From: Subsaxibacter sp. CAU 1640
GTDB taxonomy: Bacteria; Bacteroidota; Bacteroidia; Flavobacteriales; Flavobacteriaceae
DNA length: 64,000 nt
Assembly (NCBI RefSeq): GCF_023156585.1
Contig: NZ_JALNMI010000004.1
Span: 158,407 to 222,406 of the forward strand
Reading direction: 5' to 3'
Part shown: positions 18,313-28,111 of the stretch, in pieces
Position numbering within the stretch: the first letter of the stretch is position 1
How the letters are laid out: each line of letters opens with the position of its first letter
The notes under the pieces: model-generated
Database searches by the model: none
What the model was told of the DNA's origin: nothing
What the model saw: the letters and a program-made list of their open reading frames with translations, nothing else
Translations under genes and position numbers: made by a program

Positions 18313-19317
18313 ATGAATGGACAGTTTGTTGTGTCGCTAGATTTTGAAATTCATTGGGGAGTCTTTGATCAACGAACCGTTGAGATTTACAAAGAAAACT
18401 TAATTAATGTACCCACTGTTATTGAAAGACTTCTAGAAATGGCAGACAGATATAATGTAAAGTTAACCTTTGCGACTGTCGGTTTTTTATTTGCAAAAGA
18501 CAAGCAGGATTTACTCAAACATGCTCCTAAACAAAAGCCGACGTTCATAGATGATAAGTTTTCACCATACCCACTGATTGATTCTATTGGCAATAGTGAA
18601 GATGATGACCCATTTCATTATGCCCACAGTTTGATAAAAAAAATCAGGGATAATGGTAATCATGAAATAGGAACGCATACATTTTGTCACTACTATTGCC
18701 ATGAATTGGGTCAAACGGTTGAACAATTCGAAGAAGATCTTAAAGCCGCTATTTCAATTGCATCGAAAATGGATATCAAATTGGAAAGTATAGTTTTTCC
18801 TAGAAACATGATGGACCTCCGATATGAACAAGATAAGCCGTATGCGGAAACATTTTATAAGCTTGGCTTCAAGTCATTCAGGGGAAAAGAAAAGGCTTAT
18901 ATCTATAATATTTTTACCCAAAAATTTTATCATGGTTGGTATATTTTCAAGGTATTGAGAATGATGGACGCTTACGTGAATATCACCGGCATGAATACCT
19001 ATAAAATGAAAGCTTTATATAAAAAAGGGAAGCCCCTGAATATTCCATCAAGCCGACTTTTGAGAGCATACAACCCAAACTTTTCATTCCTTGAACCTCT
19101 AAAAGTTAAACGTATTACCAATGGAATGCGTTTTGCCGCAAAAAAAAACGAAATGTTCCATTTATGGTGGCATCCTCATAATTTTGGAACATACATTGAT
19201 CAAAACTTTAAAAACCTTGAAATTATATTTCAAGAATACGCTTGTTTAAACAAAAGCCATAATTTTCAAAGTGAAACTATGACTAGCTTGACTAACAAAA
19301 TGATTAATGACCATTGA
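18313..19317 (+). CDS. NodB-type polysaccharide deacetylase
   Basis: A 334-residue protein starting directly with the NodB domain: VVSLDFEIHWG (D10 probable catalytic base, flanked by metal-ligand context), then GNHEIGTHTFCHYYC giving the H-x3-H metal ligands, and FPRNMMD as the motif 3 arginine region. MFHLWWHPHNFG near the C-terminus supplies the last histidine motif. It lacks a signal peptide, so it probably acts in the cytoplasm on a nucleotide sugar or lipid-linked sugar, removing N-acetyl groups. Divergent from the acyltransferase gene; removing one acyl group and adding another is a possible joint function (inference). Confidence 0.88.
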   Translation: MNGQFVVSLDFEIHWGVFDQRTVEIYKENLINVPTVIERLLEMADRYNVKLTFATVGFLFAKDKQDLLKHAPKQKPTFIDDKFSPYPLIDSIGNSEDDDPFHYAHSLIKKIRDNGNHEIGTHTFCHYYCHELGQTVEQFEEDLKAAISIASKMDIKLESIVFPRNMMDLRYEQDKPYAETFYKLGFKSFRGKEKAYIYNIFTQKFYHGWYIFKVLRMMDAYVNITGMNTYKMKALYKKGKPLNIPSSRLLRAYNPNFSFLEPLKVKRITNGMRFAAKKNEMFHLWWHPHNFGTYIDQNFKNLEIIFQEYACLNKSHNFQSETMTSLTNKMINDH

Positions 19318-19563
19318 TCGTGCAATGCAGTTTATAACGGTCTCGCTAACTAGCTATCAACGTAAAAAAGTGTTTTTTATCGTATTTATTAGGCACATTC
19401 TACAATATTGAATGATATTTAATCAAAATTTCGCAATTTGATTACATCACATCCCTCAAATTATTGAGAAATTTGATAGAATTGAAAGTAGAATTTTCTG
19501 GTCCCAAGCCTCCCTCACTAGACAAGAAAATTGAATAGTACTAAACTTATGTAATGTATACTT
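19318..19563. other. Intergenic region before the aminotransferase gene
   Basis: 246 bp of AT-rich sequence with no gene. It contains the short inverted repeat CAAATTattgagAAATTTG, which lacks a T-run. A promoter for the aminotransferase and downstream export genes should lie here, but no good TTTG/TAnnTTTG pair was found. Confidence 0.45.
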
Positions 19564-20688
19564 ATGGATACTAAAATTTGGTTATCCTCGCCACATATGG
19601 GTGGCAAAGAGCAAGACTACATAAATGAAGCCTTCGATACCAATTGGATTGCTCCTTTGGGACCTAACGTTACAGGCTTTGAAGAAGATATTCGCCATTA
19701 TTTAGGAGATGAAAATTTTGTGGCTGCCTTAAGCTCCGGAACTGCGGCTATTCATTTAGGACTTATACTTTTAGGTGTCGACAAAGATGATGAAGTTCTT
19801 TGCCAAAGCAAAACCTTTTCTGCTTCTGCCAACCCAATTGTTTATCTTGGGGCAAAACCAGTTTTTATTGATAGTGAAAAAGACACATGGAATTTATGTC
19901 CTGAACAACTTGAAACTGCGATCAAAGAAAAGATTAAGAAAGGAAAAAAGCCCAAAGCCATAATTTCAGTACATCTTTATGGCATGCCATATAAAGTTGA
20001 AGAAATCCACAAAATAGCTTCAAATTATGAAATTCCAATTTTAGAAGACAGTGCTGAATCTTTGGGAAGTATATACAAAGATAAAAAGTGTGGAACTTTT
20101 GGAGACATTTCCATATTATCTTTTAATGGGAACAAAATCATAACAACTTCAGGTGGAGGAGCTCTTGTCACTAAAAATGAAAATTTCAAAAAGAAGGCAG
20201 TATTTTTAGCAACTCAAGCAAGAGACAATGCTGTAGAGTATTTACATTCAAACATTGGCTATAACTATAGAATGTCTAATGTGTTGGCAGGAATCGGTAG
20301 AGGACAAATGACTGTTTTGCAAGACAGAGTCATTGCGCGAAGAAAAAATCATGAATTCTACAGAAGAAATTTAGAGAAATTCAATGAAATATCATTTTTG
20401 GAAGAGCCAGATGGTCATTTTTCAAATAGATGGTTAACCTGTATTTTGACCGATTCTAATAAGATACGAGAAGGTTTAAGAATAGCTTTGGAAAAGAGAA
20501 ATATTGAATCAAGACCACTATGGAAGCCTATGCATCAGCAACCTGTTTTCAAAGATGCTGACAAATATTTAAATGGTGTTTCTGATGAGTTATTCGAAAA
20601 AGGCTTATGTTTGCCAAGTGGCTCTAACTTATCTGATAATGAACTTGATAGGGTTTTATCTACAATTTTTGATTATTTTAGTGCATGA
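19564..20688 (+). CDS. DegT/DnrJ/EryC1/StrS nucleotide-sugar aminotransferase (PglE-like)
   Basis: A 374-residue PLP enzyme. NWIAPLGPNVTGFEEDI opens the family, LSSGTAAIHLGLILLG is the phosphate-binding region, EDSAESLGS holds the cofactor-pairing Asp, and SFNGNKIITTSGGG contains the Schiff-base lysine (about K191). SRPLWKPMHQQPVF is the typical C-terminal substrate motif. It transaminates a 4-keto-6-deoxy nucleotide sugar, which the next gene's product would supply. Stop and next start overlap (ATGA). PglE-type activity giving UDP-4-amino-4,6-dideoxy-GlcNAc is the best guess; no PglD-type hexapeptide acetyltransferase is seen in the locus. Confidence 0.92.
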   Translation: MDTKIWLSSPHMGGKEQDYINEAFDTNWIAPLGPNVTGFEEDIRHYLGDENFVAALSSGTAAIHLGLILLGVDKDDEVLCQSKTFSASANPIVYLGAKPVFIDSEKDTWNLCPEQLETAIKEKIKKGKKPKAIISVHLYGMPYKVEEIHKIASNYEIPILEDSAESLGSIYKDKKCGTFGDISILSFNGNKIITTSGGGALVTKNENFKKKAVFLATQARDNAVEYLHSNIGYNYRMSNVLAGIGRGQMTVLQDRVIARRKNHEFYRRNLEKFNEISFLEEPDGHFSNRWLTCILTDSNKIREGLRIALEKRNIESRPLWKPMHQQPVFKDADKYLNGVSDELFEKGLCLPSGSNLSDNELDRVLSTIFDYFSA

Positions 20689-22577
20689 TCAGTAGACTAC
20701 TACATAGAATATCTCAACGATATGCGTCAAAATGGTTCATTTTGCTGATAGACCTCTGTATCGTAATATTCACCTTTTTCTTTGCATATATCATCCGTTT
20801 CAATTTTCAGATAGAATTTGACGTAGATGAGCTCCTCAACCAACTTCCGTATGTTTTTTTTGCAGCATTAATAAGTTTCTTGCTTGTTGGGTCTCATAAA
20901 GGAGTTGTTAGATTTACCGGTTTTAAGGACGTTGTTAATATTATTATCGGTGTTAATATTTTGGCTACCATTTTAATAATAACGACATTTTTGAGTAGAC
21001 AATATGATTTCGAAGAATACTATAATATTCCAGGTTCCATCGTTTATATTCACCTATTACTGAATATTCTATTCTTAATTGGGTTTAAGTTCTTTGTGAA
21101 ATCATTGTACAATAATCTTACTCAAGATTTTAAGTCTCAAAAAAATGTGTTGATTTTTGGTGCGGGTAGTTCCGGAATGATCACTTATGATGCCATCAAT
21201 AATGACCCTGCGAGTCAGTCTGAAGTGATTGGGTTCATTGATGACAATGATCAGAAAATTGGTAAAAAGATTAATCTGTTAACCGTTTATGCCTTTAACA
21301 AGATCAATCCAAGTTTTATTGAAAAGCATCAGGTTGAAGAAGTCATCATATCAATACAAACGATAGAGTCGGCTCGATTGTTAGAGATTACAGGCAAACT
21401 TTTTTCATTAGGTCTAAAGGTGAAAATTGTTCCTCCCGTTAAACAGTGGATAGATGGAGACTTAAGTGTTGTTCAAATTAAAGAAGTAAAAATTGAAGAT
21501 CTTTTGGGAAGAGAACCTATTTCTATTGCAAATCCTGAAATGATTGACGAGTATGAGAATCAAATAATTTTCATTACCGGTGCAGCTGGTTCAATAGGAA
21601 GCGAAATTGCCCGTAAAGTTGCTCAATACAACTATAAAAAGCTGATCTTGATTGATTCTGCCGAATCCGCATTGTATGATATTGAACAAGAATTTGTTCA
21701 AAGTGGAAAAAGTCGATTTATTGCTGTCATTGCAGATGTAAGAGATAACAAAAGAATGGAGCAATTGTTTGATCAATATAAACCAAAAATTGTATTTCAT
21801 GCAGCGGCTTACAAGCATGTCCCACTAATGGAGAATAATCCTTATGAAGCTGTAAGTGTAAACATAATTGGAACCAAAAATATGGCAGATTTGTCGGTAA
21901 AGCATAGCGTTAAGAAATTTGTGCTTATCTCAACTGACAAAGCTGTCAATCCCACTAATGTAATGGGTGCGACAAAAAGAATTGCTGAATTGTATGTCAA
22001 TTGTCTACAAATTAAAGGTAGTACAAAATTCATTACTACCAGATTTGGCAATGTATTGGGATCTAACGGCTCCGTTATTCCGTTGTTCAAAAAACAGATA
22101 GATTCAGGAGGACCGCTTACGGTAACACATAAAGATATTACCAGGTACTTTATGACCATATCTGAAGCTTGCCAACTGGTTTTGGAGGCAGCAACAATGG
22201 GTAACGGTGGCGAGATTTTTGTTTTTGACATGGGCAAATCAGTTAAAATTTATGATTTGGCCGTAAATATGATCATCCTTTCTGGCTTAAGATTTCCAGA
22301 AGATATTGACATCAAAATCACTGGACTTAGACCTGGAGAAAAAATTTATGAAGAACTTTTGGCAGACGGAGAAAATACACGGCCTACCTATCATGAGAAA
22401 ATTATGATTGCAAAAACAAAAAAGTTAGAAGTGGTCGAAATTGAAGAACGAATTGAAAGACTGTGTTTGACAAATACCAAAATGCAGAATTTAGAAATAG
22501 TTTCAATTATTAAGGAAATAGTGCCCGAATATCGTTCAAACAATTCAACATTTGAAGTTTTGGACATAAAAAAATAA
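20685..22577 (+). CDS. Membrane NDP-sugar 4,6-dehydratase (PglF/WbpM family)
   Basis: A 630-residue protein with four N-terminal membrane segments (about residues 15-140), a first Rossmann-like CoA-binding domain (VLIFGAGSSGMITYDAI) and a catalytic SDR domain starting IFITGAAGSIGSEIARKV. STDKAVNPTNVMGATKR is the family catalytic segment, in which the usual SDR Tyr is replaced by Met; this is normal for PglF/WbpM. TRFGNVLGSNGSVIPLFKKQI and GLRPGEKIYEELL confirm the family. It converts UDP-GlcNAc to the 4-keto-6-deoxy sugar used by the overlapping aminotransferase gene. Confidence 0.94.
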   Translation: MISRLLHRISQRYASKWFILLIDLCIVIFTFFFAYIIRFNFQIEFDVDELLNQLPYVFFAALISFLLVGSHKGVVRFTGFKDVVNIIIGVNILATILIITTFLSRQYDFEEYYNIPGSIVYIHLLLNILFLIGFKFFVKSLYNNLTQDFKSQKNVLIFGAGSSGMITYDAINNDPASQSEVIGFIDDNDQKIGKKINLLTVYAFNKINPSFIEKHQVEEVIISIQTIESARLLEITGKLFSLGLKVKIVPPVKQWIDGDLSVVQIKEVKIEDLLGREPISIANPEMIDEYENQIIFITGAAGSIGSEIARKVAQYNYKKLILIDSAESALYDIEQEFVQSGKSRFIAVIADVRDNKRMEQLFDQYKPKIVFHAAAYKHVPLMENNPYEAVSVNIIGTKNMADLSVKHSVKKFVLISTDKAVNPTNVMGATKRIAELYVNCLQIKGSTKFITTRFGNVLGSNGSVIPLFKKQIDSGGPLTVTHKDITRYFMTISEACQLVLEAATMGNGGEIFVFDMGKSVKIYDLAVNMIILSGLRFPEDIDIKITGLRPGEKIYEELLADGENTRPTYHEKIMIAKTKKLEVVEIEERIERLCLTNTKMQNLEIVSIIKEIVPEYRSNNSTFEVLDIKK

Positions 22578-22598
22578 AAACTGACAAAAAATAAAATT

Positions 22599-23393
22599 AT
22601 GAACCCTAAAATCAACACTAGTAACCTATTATCAAGCGTTTCAATCCTTTTTATTGTTATGCTATCATCTTGTGCCTCTAGAAAGGAAATGGTTTATTTT
22701 CAAGATGAACCACTTACTCCTACTGAATTTAACAATATGAATACAGAATTGGTATATCAACCAAATGACCTTTTGACAATAGACATTAATGGCGCAGATC
22801 CAGAAACAGTACAACCATTCAAACTACCTCCAGTAACTTTTGAAGAGAATATGTCTGTAATAAATGCACAAGGAACTTTGAGAGTGCAAGCGTATCTAAT
22901 TGATGTTAACGGCAATATAGAATTTCCAATTTTAGGTACCTTGAAAATTGCAGGAATGACAAGAACCCAAACCATTGCGTTTTTTAAGGAGAAACTTTCT
23001 GAATATGTTAAAGATCCAATTGTAAATGTTCGTCTTGCCAACTTTACCATTTCTGTTCTAGGAGAGGTAAACAGGCCTGGAGTCTATACTATTCAGGATG
23101 AGCGAATTTCTTTGAGTGAGGCTTTGGGCTTGGCGGGAGATTTGACCAACACTGGTAAACGTGACAACATTTTTCTTATTCGTGAGGTAGACGGCAAAAA
23201 GAAATTTGCAAAACTCGATCTTACTTCTATTAACATTGTCAACTCTCCGCTATACTATTTGGTTCAAAATGATGTTATATACGTTGAACCTAATACCGCA
23301 AAAATTAGGTCGTCAACCTATAACCCTAATACAGCACTGGTAATATCGGCTATTTCTACTCTGGCAACTATTGCCGCTATTTTGATTAGATAA
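22599..23393 (+). CDS. Wza-like polysaccharide export lipoprotein
   Basis: A 264-residue outer-membrane export protein. The signal peptide ends in a lipobox with C25 (IVMLSSCAS). The poly_export motif YQPNDLLTIDINGADPE is followed by an SLBB region (NFTISVLGEVNRPGVYTIQDERISLSEALGLAG). The C-terminal segment TALVISAISTLATIAAILIR is a single hydrophobic helix, as in Bacteroidota OPX proteins. It forms the outer-membrane channel for the polymer together with the Wzc-like protein encoded 25 bp downstream. Confidence 0.94.
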   Translation: MNPKINTSNLLSSVSILFIVMLSSCASRKEMVYFQDEPLTPTEFNNMNTELVYQPNDLLTIDINGADPETVQPFKLPPVTFEENMSVINAQGTLRVQAYLIDVNGNIEFPILGTLKIAGMTRTQTIAFFKEKLSEYVKDPIVNVRLANFTISVLGEVNRPGVYTIQDERISLSEALGLAGDLTNTGKRDNIFLIREVDGKKKFAKLDLTSINIVNSPLYYLVQNDVIYVEPNTAKIRSSTYNPNTALVISAISTLATIAAILIR

Positions 23394-23418
23394 ACAACGC
23401 TTTTCTGGAATTTTACTT

Positions 23419-25770
23419 ATGATTCAGTCACCACAAAATAAAAATAACAAAGAGACGATTATTAATATCTTTGAATTATATCTTTCCAAATGGAAACTAA
23501 TCGTGTTTTGCTTATTGATTGCATTGGGTATTGCTTTCTTAAAGATAAGATATAGCACATATGAATATCAAGCAAATGCATCCATCAAACTTAAGCAGGA
23601 TGAAAACTCTAAAAAGCTATCTGAAATTTCAGCCATTCAAAATTATGGCATTTTTGCTAATGATTATTCAAAAGTCATTGATGAAGTCGAAATTCTGAAA
23701 TCTCGCTCAATCATCAAACAGGTTGCGCAGGATTTAAAACTAAATATCCAATATTTTGTAAGTGGCAAGGTGAAATTGCAGGAAGTTTATGTAGACCCAC
23801 CCGTAAACATCAACTTTTATGCTAAAGACTCTGTCGTCAATCAATACAATCAATCCATATTCATCAAGATTGTTTCTGATAACCAATATGAACTTTCTAA
23901 AATCAATAACAATAAAATACTTGAATTCGAAAAAGGTGAAACATCGCTACACAATTTTGGGGAAAAGACCAGAACAGATTTTGGAGATTTTGTATTGACC
24001 CCAAATCCTGGAACTTATGGCTCTTCAGTAGGTTCATATATTGAAATAAAGCTAATTCCTTTGAATAGTATCGTCGAACGGTATTTGGGTAAAATCAAAG
24101 TTGAAATGTCCAAAGAATCAAATGTAATAAAGCTTTCATTAAATGAAGAGATTAAAGAAAAGGCACGTTTGATTCTGGATAAACTCATCGAAAAATACAA
24201 TCAAGATGTCATTAATGATAAAGAAGAAGTCATAAAGATTACTTCAGACTTTATAACGAATAGGCTGGAAGTCGTATCTAACGAATTGGAACAAGTAGAT
24301 TTTACTGCAGAAACTTTGCAGAAAAATAATAGGTTAACAGCGTTGGCCTCGCAATCCAATATTTATCTTGAAAGCGAAAGACAGAACGAAAATAAAATTA
24401 TTGAAACTGCAAATCAACTTCAATTGGTTGATTACATGAAAGACCATCTATCGGAACATAGTAAACCATCTGATTTGCTGCCAGCAGATGTAGGTATAGC
24501 CGATAATTCAGTATCTCAAATAACCAATACACACAATGAACTGGTTTTGCAGAGAAATCGCTTAATTAAAAACTCTAGTGAAAAGAATCCAACCATTGTT
24601 AATCTTGATAATCAGATAAATGCGTTAAAAGAAAACTTGAACCAAAGCTTGAGCAACATTAGAACAGCAAACAATATTACCTTAAATACCCTTAACAGAG
24701 AAGATGCTCGGATAAGTGGTCAAATTTATTCAGCACCTACAAAAGAACGCCAATTTAGAGACATAAAGCGTCAACAAGACATAAAAGAGTCTCTATATCT
24801 ATATTTGCTGCAAAAAAGAGAGGAAACAGCAATATCGCTGGGAATGTCTTCATCAAACGCAAAAATTATTGACCAAGCGTACACCTTGGATGGTCCAGTC
24901 TCCCCTAACCCAAAAATCATTTATTTGGCCGCAATCATCTTGGGATTGTTCATCCCTATATCTTTGATATATGCAAGAGACTTAATTGACAACAAAATAC
25001 ATTCTAAAGATGATTTGATAAAATACATCAGTGCACCATATATTGGAGACATACCAAAATCGAGTAATAAAACAAGATTGATTAAGAAAGTGGATTATTC
25101 GCCAAAAGCAGAAGCATTCAGGATTATAAGAACCAATGCGGAATTTATGATGCAAGATGTTGACAAAGCGTGCAAGACCATTTTTGTGACATCAACCACG
25201 AGCCAAGAAGGCAAGTCACATACTTCAATAAATCTAGCAACTTCTTTCTCATTCTCTGAAAAGCGTGTTTTGTTGATTGAAACAGATATACGTGTGCCAA
25301 GAGTTAACGATTACTTAAATATTGATAGTAAAAAAGGTTTGACAGACTTTATTTCTGATAAGACTTTGGGTATTGAGGATGTTACAACCAAACTTGAAGA
25401 TAATCCATATTTGGATATCATTCCGTCCGGTACAATTCCACCAAATCCTGCCGAATTGTTGATGAGCGACAGAGTAAAATATCTTTTTGAACACGTCAAA
25501 AAAGATTATGATTACATCATTGTTGACACTGCGGCTGTTGGATTGGTTACCGATACATTATTGATAAGCAAATTTGCTGATTTATTTCTTTATGTTGTTA
25601 GCGCAAATAACATAGACAAACGCCAACTACATATTGCACAAACTATGTACACCGAAAAGAGGCTCCCAAATATGGCAATTTTATTAAACGGAACTGAACA
25701 TAAAAAGGGATACGGTTACGGATATGGAAAAGCTCCGAAAAAGAAAAAAGGATGGTTTAAAAAATCCTGA
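23419..25770 (+). CDS. Wzc-like polysaccharide co-polymerase with tyrosine-kinase domain
   Basis: A 783-residue protein combining an N-terminal Wzz domain (membrane span about residues 25-45), a long periplasmic coiled-coil region (about 270-430), a second membrane span (IIYLAAIILGLFIPISLIYA) and a cytoplasmic BY-kinase domain. The kinase has Walker A TTSQEGKSHTS (K about 599), Walker A' LLIETDIRVPR and Walker B YIIVDTAAVG. The C-terminal tail GYGYGYGKAPKKKKGW is a short tyrosine cluster for autophosphorylation. It controls chain length and export. It is the last gene of the plus-strand locus; a minus-strand gene ends 6 bp later. Confidence 0.95.
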   Translation: MIQSPQNKNNKETIINIFELYLSKWKLIVFCLLIALGIAFLKIRYSTYEYQANASIKLKQDENSKKLSEISAIQNYGIFANDYSKVIDEVEILKSRSIIKQVAQDLKLNIQYFVSGKVKLQEVYVDPPVNINFYAKDSVVNQYNQSIFIKIVSDNQYELSKINNNKILEFEKGETSLHNFGEKTRTDFGDFVLTPNPGTYGSSVGSYIEIKLIPLNSIVERYLGKIKVEMSKESNVIKLSLNEEIKEKARLILDKLIEKYNQDVINDKEEVIKITSDFITNRLEVVSNELEQVDFTAETLQKNNRLTALASQSNIYLESERQNENKIIETANQLQLVDYMKDHLSEHSKPSDLLPADVGIADNSVSQITNTHNELVLQRNRLIKNSSEKNPTIVNLDNQINALKENLNQSLSNIRTANNITLNTLNREDARISGQIYSAPTKERQFRDIKRQQDIKESLYLYLLQKREETAISLGMSSSNAKIIDQAYTLDGPVSPNPKIIYLAAIILGLFIPISLIYARDLIDNKIHSKDDLIKYISAPYIGDIPKSSNKTRLIKKVDYSPKAEAFRIIRTNAEFMMQDVDKACKTIFVTSTTSQEGKSHTSINLATSFSFSEKRVLLIETDIRVPRVNDYLNIDSKKGLTDFISDKTLGIEDVTTKLEDNPYLDIIPSGTIPPNPAELLMSDRVKYLFEHVKKDYDYIIVDTAAVGLVTDTLLISKFADLFLYVVSANNIDKRQLHIAQTMYTEKRLPNMAILLNGTEHKKGYGYGYGKAPKKKKGWFKKS

Positions 25771-25775
25771 AGATG

Positions 25776-26948
25776 TTAAATCTTTCTTCTTTCTTTTTCT
25801 TGTTTTAATAAATTAAGTTCTCTACTTGTTTGACCGGCAACCGATGTATTCTCTTCTGCACGACGAATCAAATATGGCATTACATCTTTTACCGGTCCAA
25901 AAGGAACATATTTAGCTACATTATATCCTTCTGAAGCAAGGTTAAAACTGATATGATCACTCATGCCATACAATTGACCAAACCATACGCGATTATCGTT
26001 TTTCGCTATATTTAACTGATCCATAAGTTCCATTGCTTGATAGCAACTTTGCTCATTATGAGTTCCGATAAACACTGATAGGATATCCAACCGTTTAAGA
26101 ATATATTCTAGAGTTGTGTTGAAATTGATATCTGTGGCTTCTTTTGTAGCACAAATTGGAGAATCATAGCCTTTTTCTTCAGCACGATCACGTTCTTTTT
26201 CCATATAAGCTCCTCGAACTATCTTTACACCTATAGTAAAACCATCCCGTTTGGCACGACTATAGAGCTCTTTTAGATAATCTAATCGATCCCAACGATA
26301 CAGTTGTAAAGTATTGTAAACAATAGGAATATCTTTATTGTAGCGACGCATCATATCTTCGCACAAATCATCTGCGGCATCTTGCATCCAACTTTCCTCA
26401 CCATCAATTAATATTTCTACGTCTCGTTCTTTAGCTAATCTACAAACTTTATCAAATCGATTGATAACACGACCCCATTCATTTTCTTCTTCTTGGGTAA
26501 AAGGTTTTCCTTCGCCTTTCTTCTGATAAAGATAAAATCTTCCAAAACCAGTTGGTTTAAACACCGCAATGGGCATGGCCTCTTTCTCGTCTGCAAATCG
26601 AATAATTTTTAATGTTTTTTCAACAGCAGAATCAAATGCTTCTTCTTCTTCCTTACCTTCCACCGAAAAGTCCAAAACCGAACAAACACGTTTTGTATAC
26701 ATTTTATCGATTACAGGAAGACAATCATCTTCATTCACTCCACCGCAAAAATGGTCGAATACAGTAGAACGTATCAAACCTTCTACGGGTAAATGAGCTT
26801 TTAGGGCAAAATTCGTAGCCGCAGTGCCAATACGGACCAAAGGTTGATGAGATATCATCTTGAACAAAAAGTAGGCTCTTTCGAGCTCTGAATCACTTTT
26901 CAATTGAAAAGCGATTTCGGTATTGTCAAATAATCGATTTTCTGGCAT
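25776..26948 (-). CDS. Proline dehydrogenase family protein
   Basis: A 390-residue FAD enzyme of the PRODH TIM-barrel family that oxidises proline to pyrroline-5-carboxylate at the inner membrane. Visible family segments are VKIVRGAYMEKERDRAEEKG (substrate-site Arg and flavin contacts), VFIGTHNEQS and WFGQLYGMSDHISFNLA. Length fits the monofunctional type rather than PutA. A possible -7 box (TATTTTTG, minus strand) lies near 26970-26977. It is convergent with the polysaccharide locus and divergent from aroB. Confidence 0.93.
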   Translation of the reverse strand: MPENRLFDNTEIAFQLKSDSELERAYFLFKMISHQPLVRIGTAATNFALKAHLPVEGLIRSTVFDHFCGGVNEDDCLPVIDKMYTKRVCSVLDFSVEGKEEEEAFDSAVEKTLKIIRFADEKEAMPIAVFKPTGFGRFYLYQKKGEGKPFTQEEENEWGRVINRFDKVCRLAKERDVEILIDGEESWMQDAADDLCEDMMRRYNKDIPIVYNTLQLYRWDRLDYLKELYSRAKRDGFTIGVKIVRGAYMEKERDRAEEKGYDSPICATKEATDINFNTTLEYILKRLDILSVFIGTHNEQSCYQAMELMDQLNIAKNDNRVWFGQLYGMSDHISFNLASEGYNVAKYVPFGPVKDVMPYLIRRAEENTSVAGQTSRELNLLKQEKERRKI

Positions 26949-27041
26949 TGTATAGAAATATTCGCAAAAATATACATTCGTTCGCTAATAATTAATCAAA
27001 AACCGCTTATTTTGAAGTTCAAAGTAAACGCTTCTTAAAAT

Positions 27042-28109
27042 ATGATATCCATAAAAGCCTCCAATTATTCTGTTCACTTTAATAATACTGCTTACAGACA
27101 GCTAAATTTATATCTTGAACAGAATGTGTTTTCTAAATTATTTGTATTGGTTGACACGAATACAAACCAGCATTGCTTTCCAAATTTCATGTCAAGGCTT
27201 GAAACAAATTTGAATATCGAGATTATTGAAATTGAGGCGGGAGAAGCACATAAAACCATTGAGACCTGTTTAGGTGTTTGGAATGCCCTATCAGAGCTTG
27301 GAGGTGATAGAAAAAGTATTTTGATCAATTTAGGAGGCGGTGTGGTTACGGATCTTGGTGGCTTTGTAGCAAGTACTTTTAAGCGTGGCATTAAGTATGT
27401 CAATGTGCCCACCTCACTTCTGTCAATGGTAGATGCATCAATTGGAGGAAAAAACGGAGTGGATTTAGGAGTGATAAAAAATCAAATTGGTGTCATAAAT
27501 TCTGGTGAAATGGTTATTGTGGACACTACTTTTCTAGATACTCTACCTCAAAATCAGTTAAAATCTGGTTGGGCAGAAATGCTAAAGCATGGCCTAATTG
27601 CTGAAATTGATTATTGGAAAAAACTTTCTGACCTATCTCAATTAACTCTTGAAGACTTGGATCAACTTATCTACAATTCTATTATTATAAAAAATACAAT
27701 CGTCAATAAGGATCCTTATGAGATTAAGGAACGAAAGCATTTAAATTTTGGACATACACTAGGTCATGCAATTGAGTCTTACTTTTTGAGTTCCAAACAC
27801 AAAAATGAATTGCTTCATGGAGAAGCTATAGCAATAGGAATGATATTAGAATGTTACTTATCTTATAAACTGTTGAATTTTCCCAAGAGCGATTGTGATG
27901 AAGTGAAAAATGTCATAAATAGTCTTTTCCAACAAGTAGATATTACATCTAATGACTATGAATCTATAATTGAACTGTTGAAATTTGACAAGAAAAACGA
28001 ACATGGCAATGTTAACTTCGTGCTCCTTGAAGCTTTAGGCAAACCAAAAGTGAACTGTTTGGTAGAAAATGATCTTATATTAGAAGCCTTTGATTACTAC
28101 AAAAATTAA
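27042..28109 (+). CDS. aroB: 3-dehydroquinate synthase
   Basis: A 355-residue NAD- and metal-dependent enzyme converting DAHP to 3-dehydroquinate in the shikimate pathway. Visible motifs: INLGGGVVTDLGGFVASTFKRGI (NAD-binding), PTSLLSMVDASIGGKNGVDLG (substrate site), GWAEMLKHG (Zn ligand Glu region) and LNFGHTLGHAIES (His ligands). Full length for the family. Single gene divergent from proline dehydrogenase; the convergent DinB gene ends 3 bp after its stop. Confidence 0.96.
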   Translation: MISIKASNYSVHFNNTAYRQLNLYLEQNVFSKLFVLVDTNTNQHCFPNFMSRLETNLNIEIIEIEAGEAHKTIETCLGVWNALSELGGDRKSILINLGGGVVTDLGGFVASTFKRGIKYVNVPTSLLSMVDASIGGKNGVDLGVIKNQIGVINSGEMVIVDTTFLDTLPQNQLKSGWAEMLKHGLIAEIDYWKKLSDLSQLTLEDLDQLIYNSIIIKNTIVNKDPYEIKERKHLNFGHTLGHAIESYFLSSKHKNELLHGEAIAIGMILECYLSYKLLNFPKSDCDEVKNVINSLFQQVDITSNDYESIIELLKFDKKNEHGNVNFVLLEALGKPKVNCLVENDLILEAFDYYKN

Positions 28110-28111
28110 CT

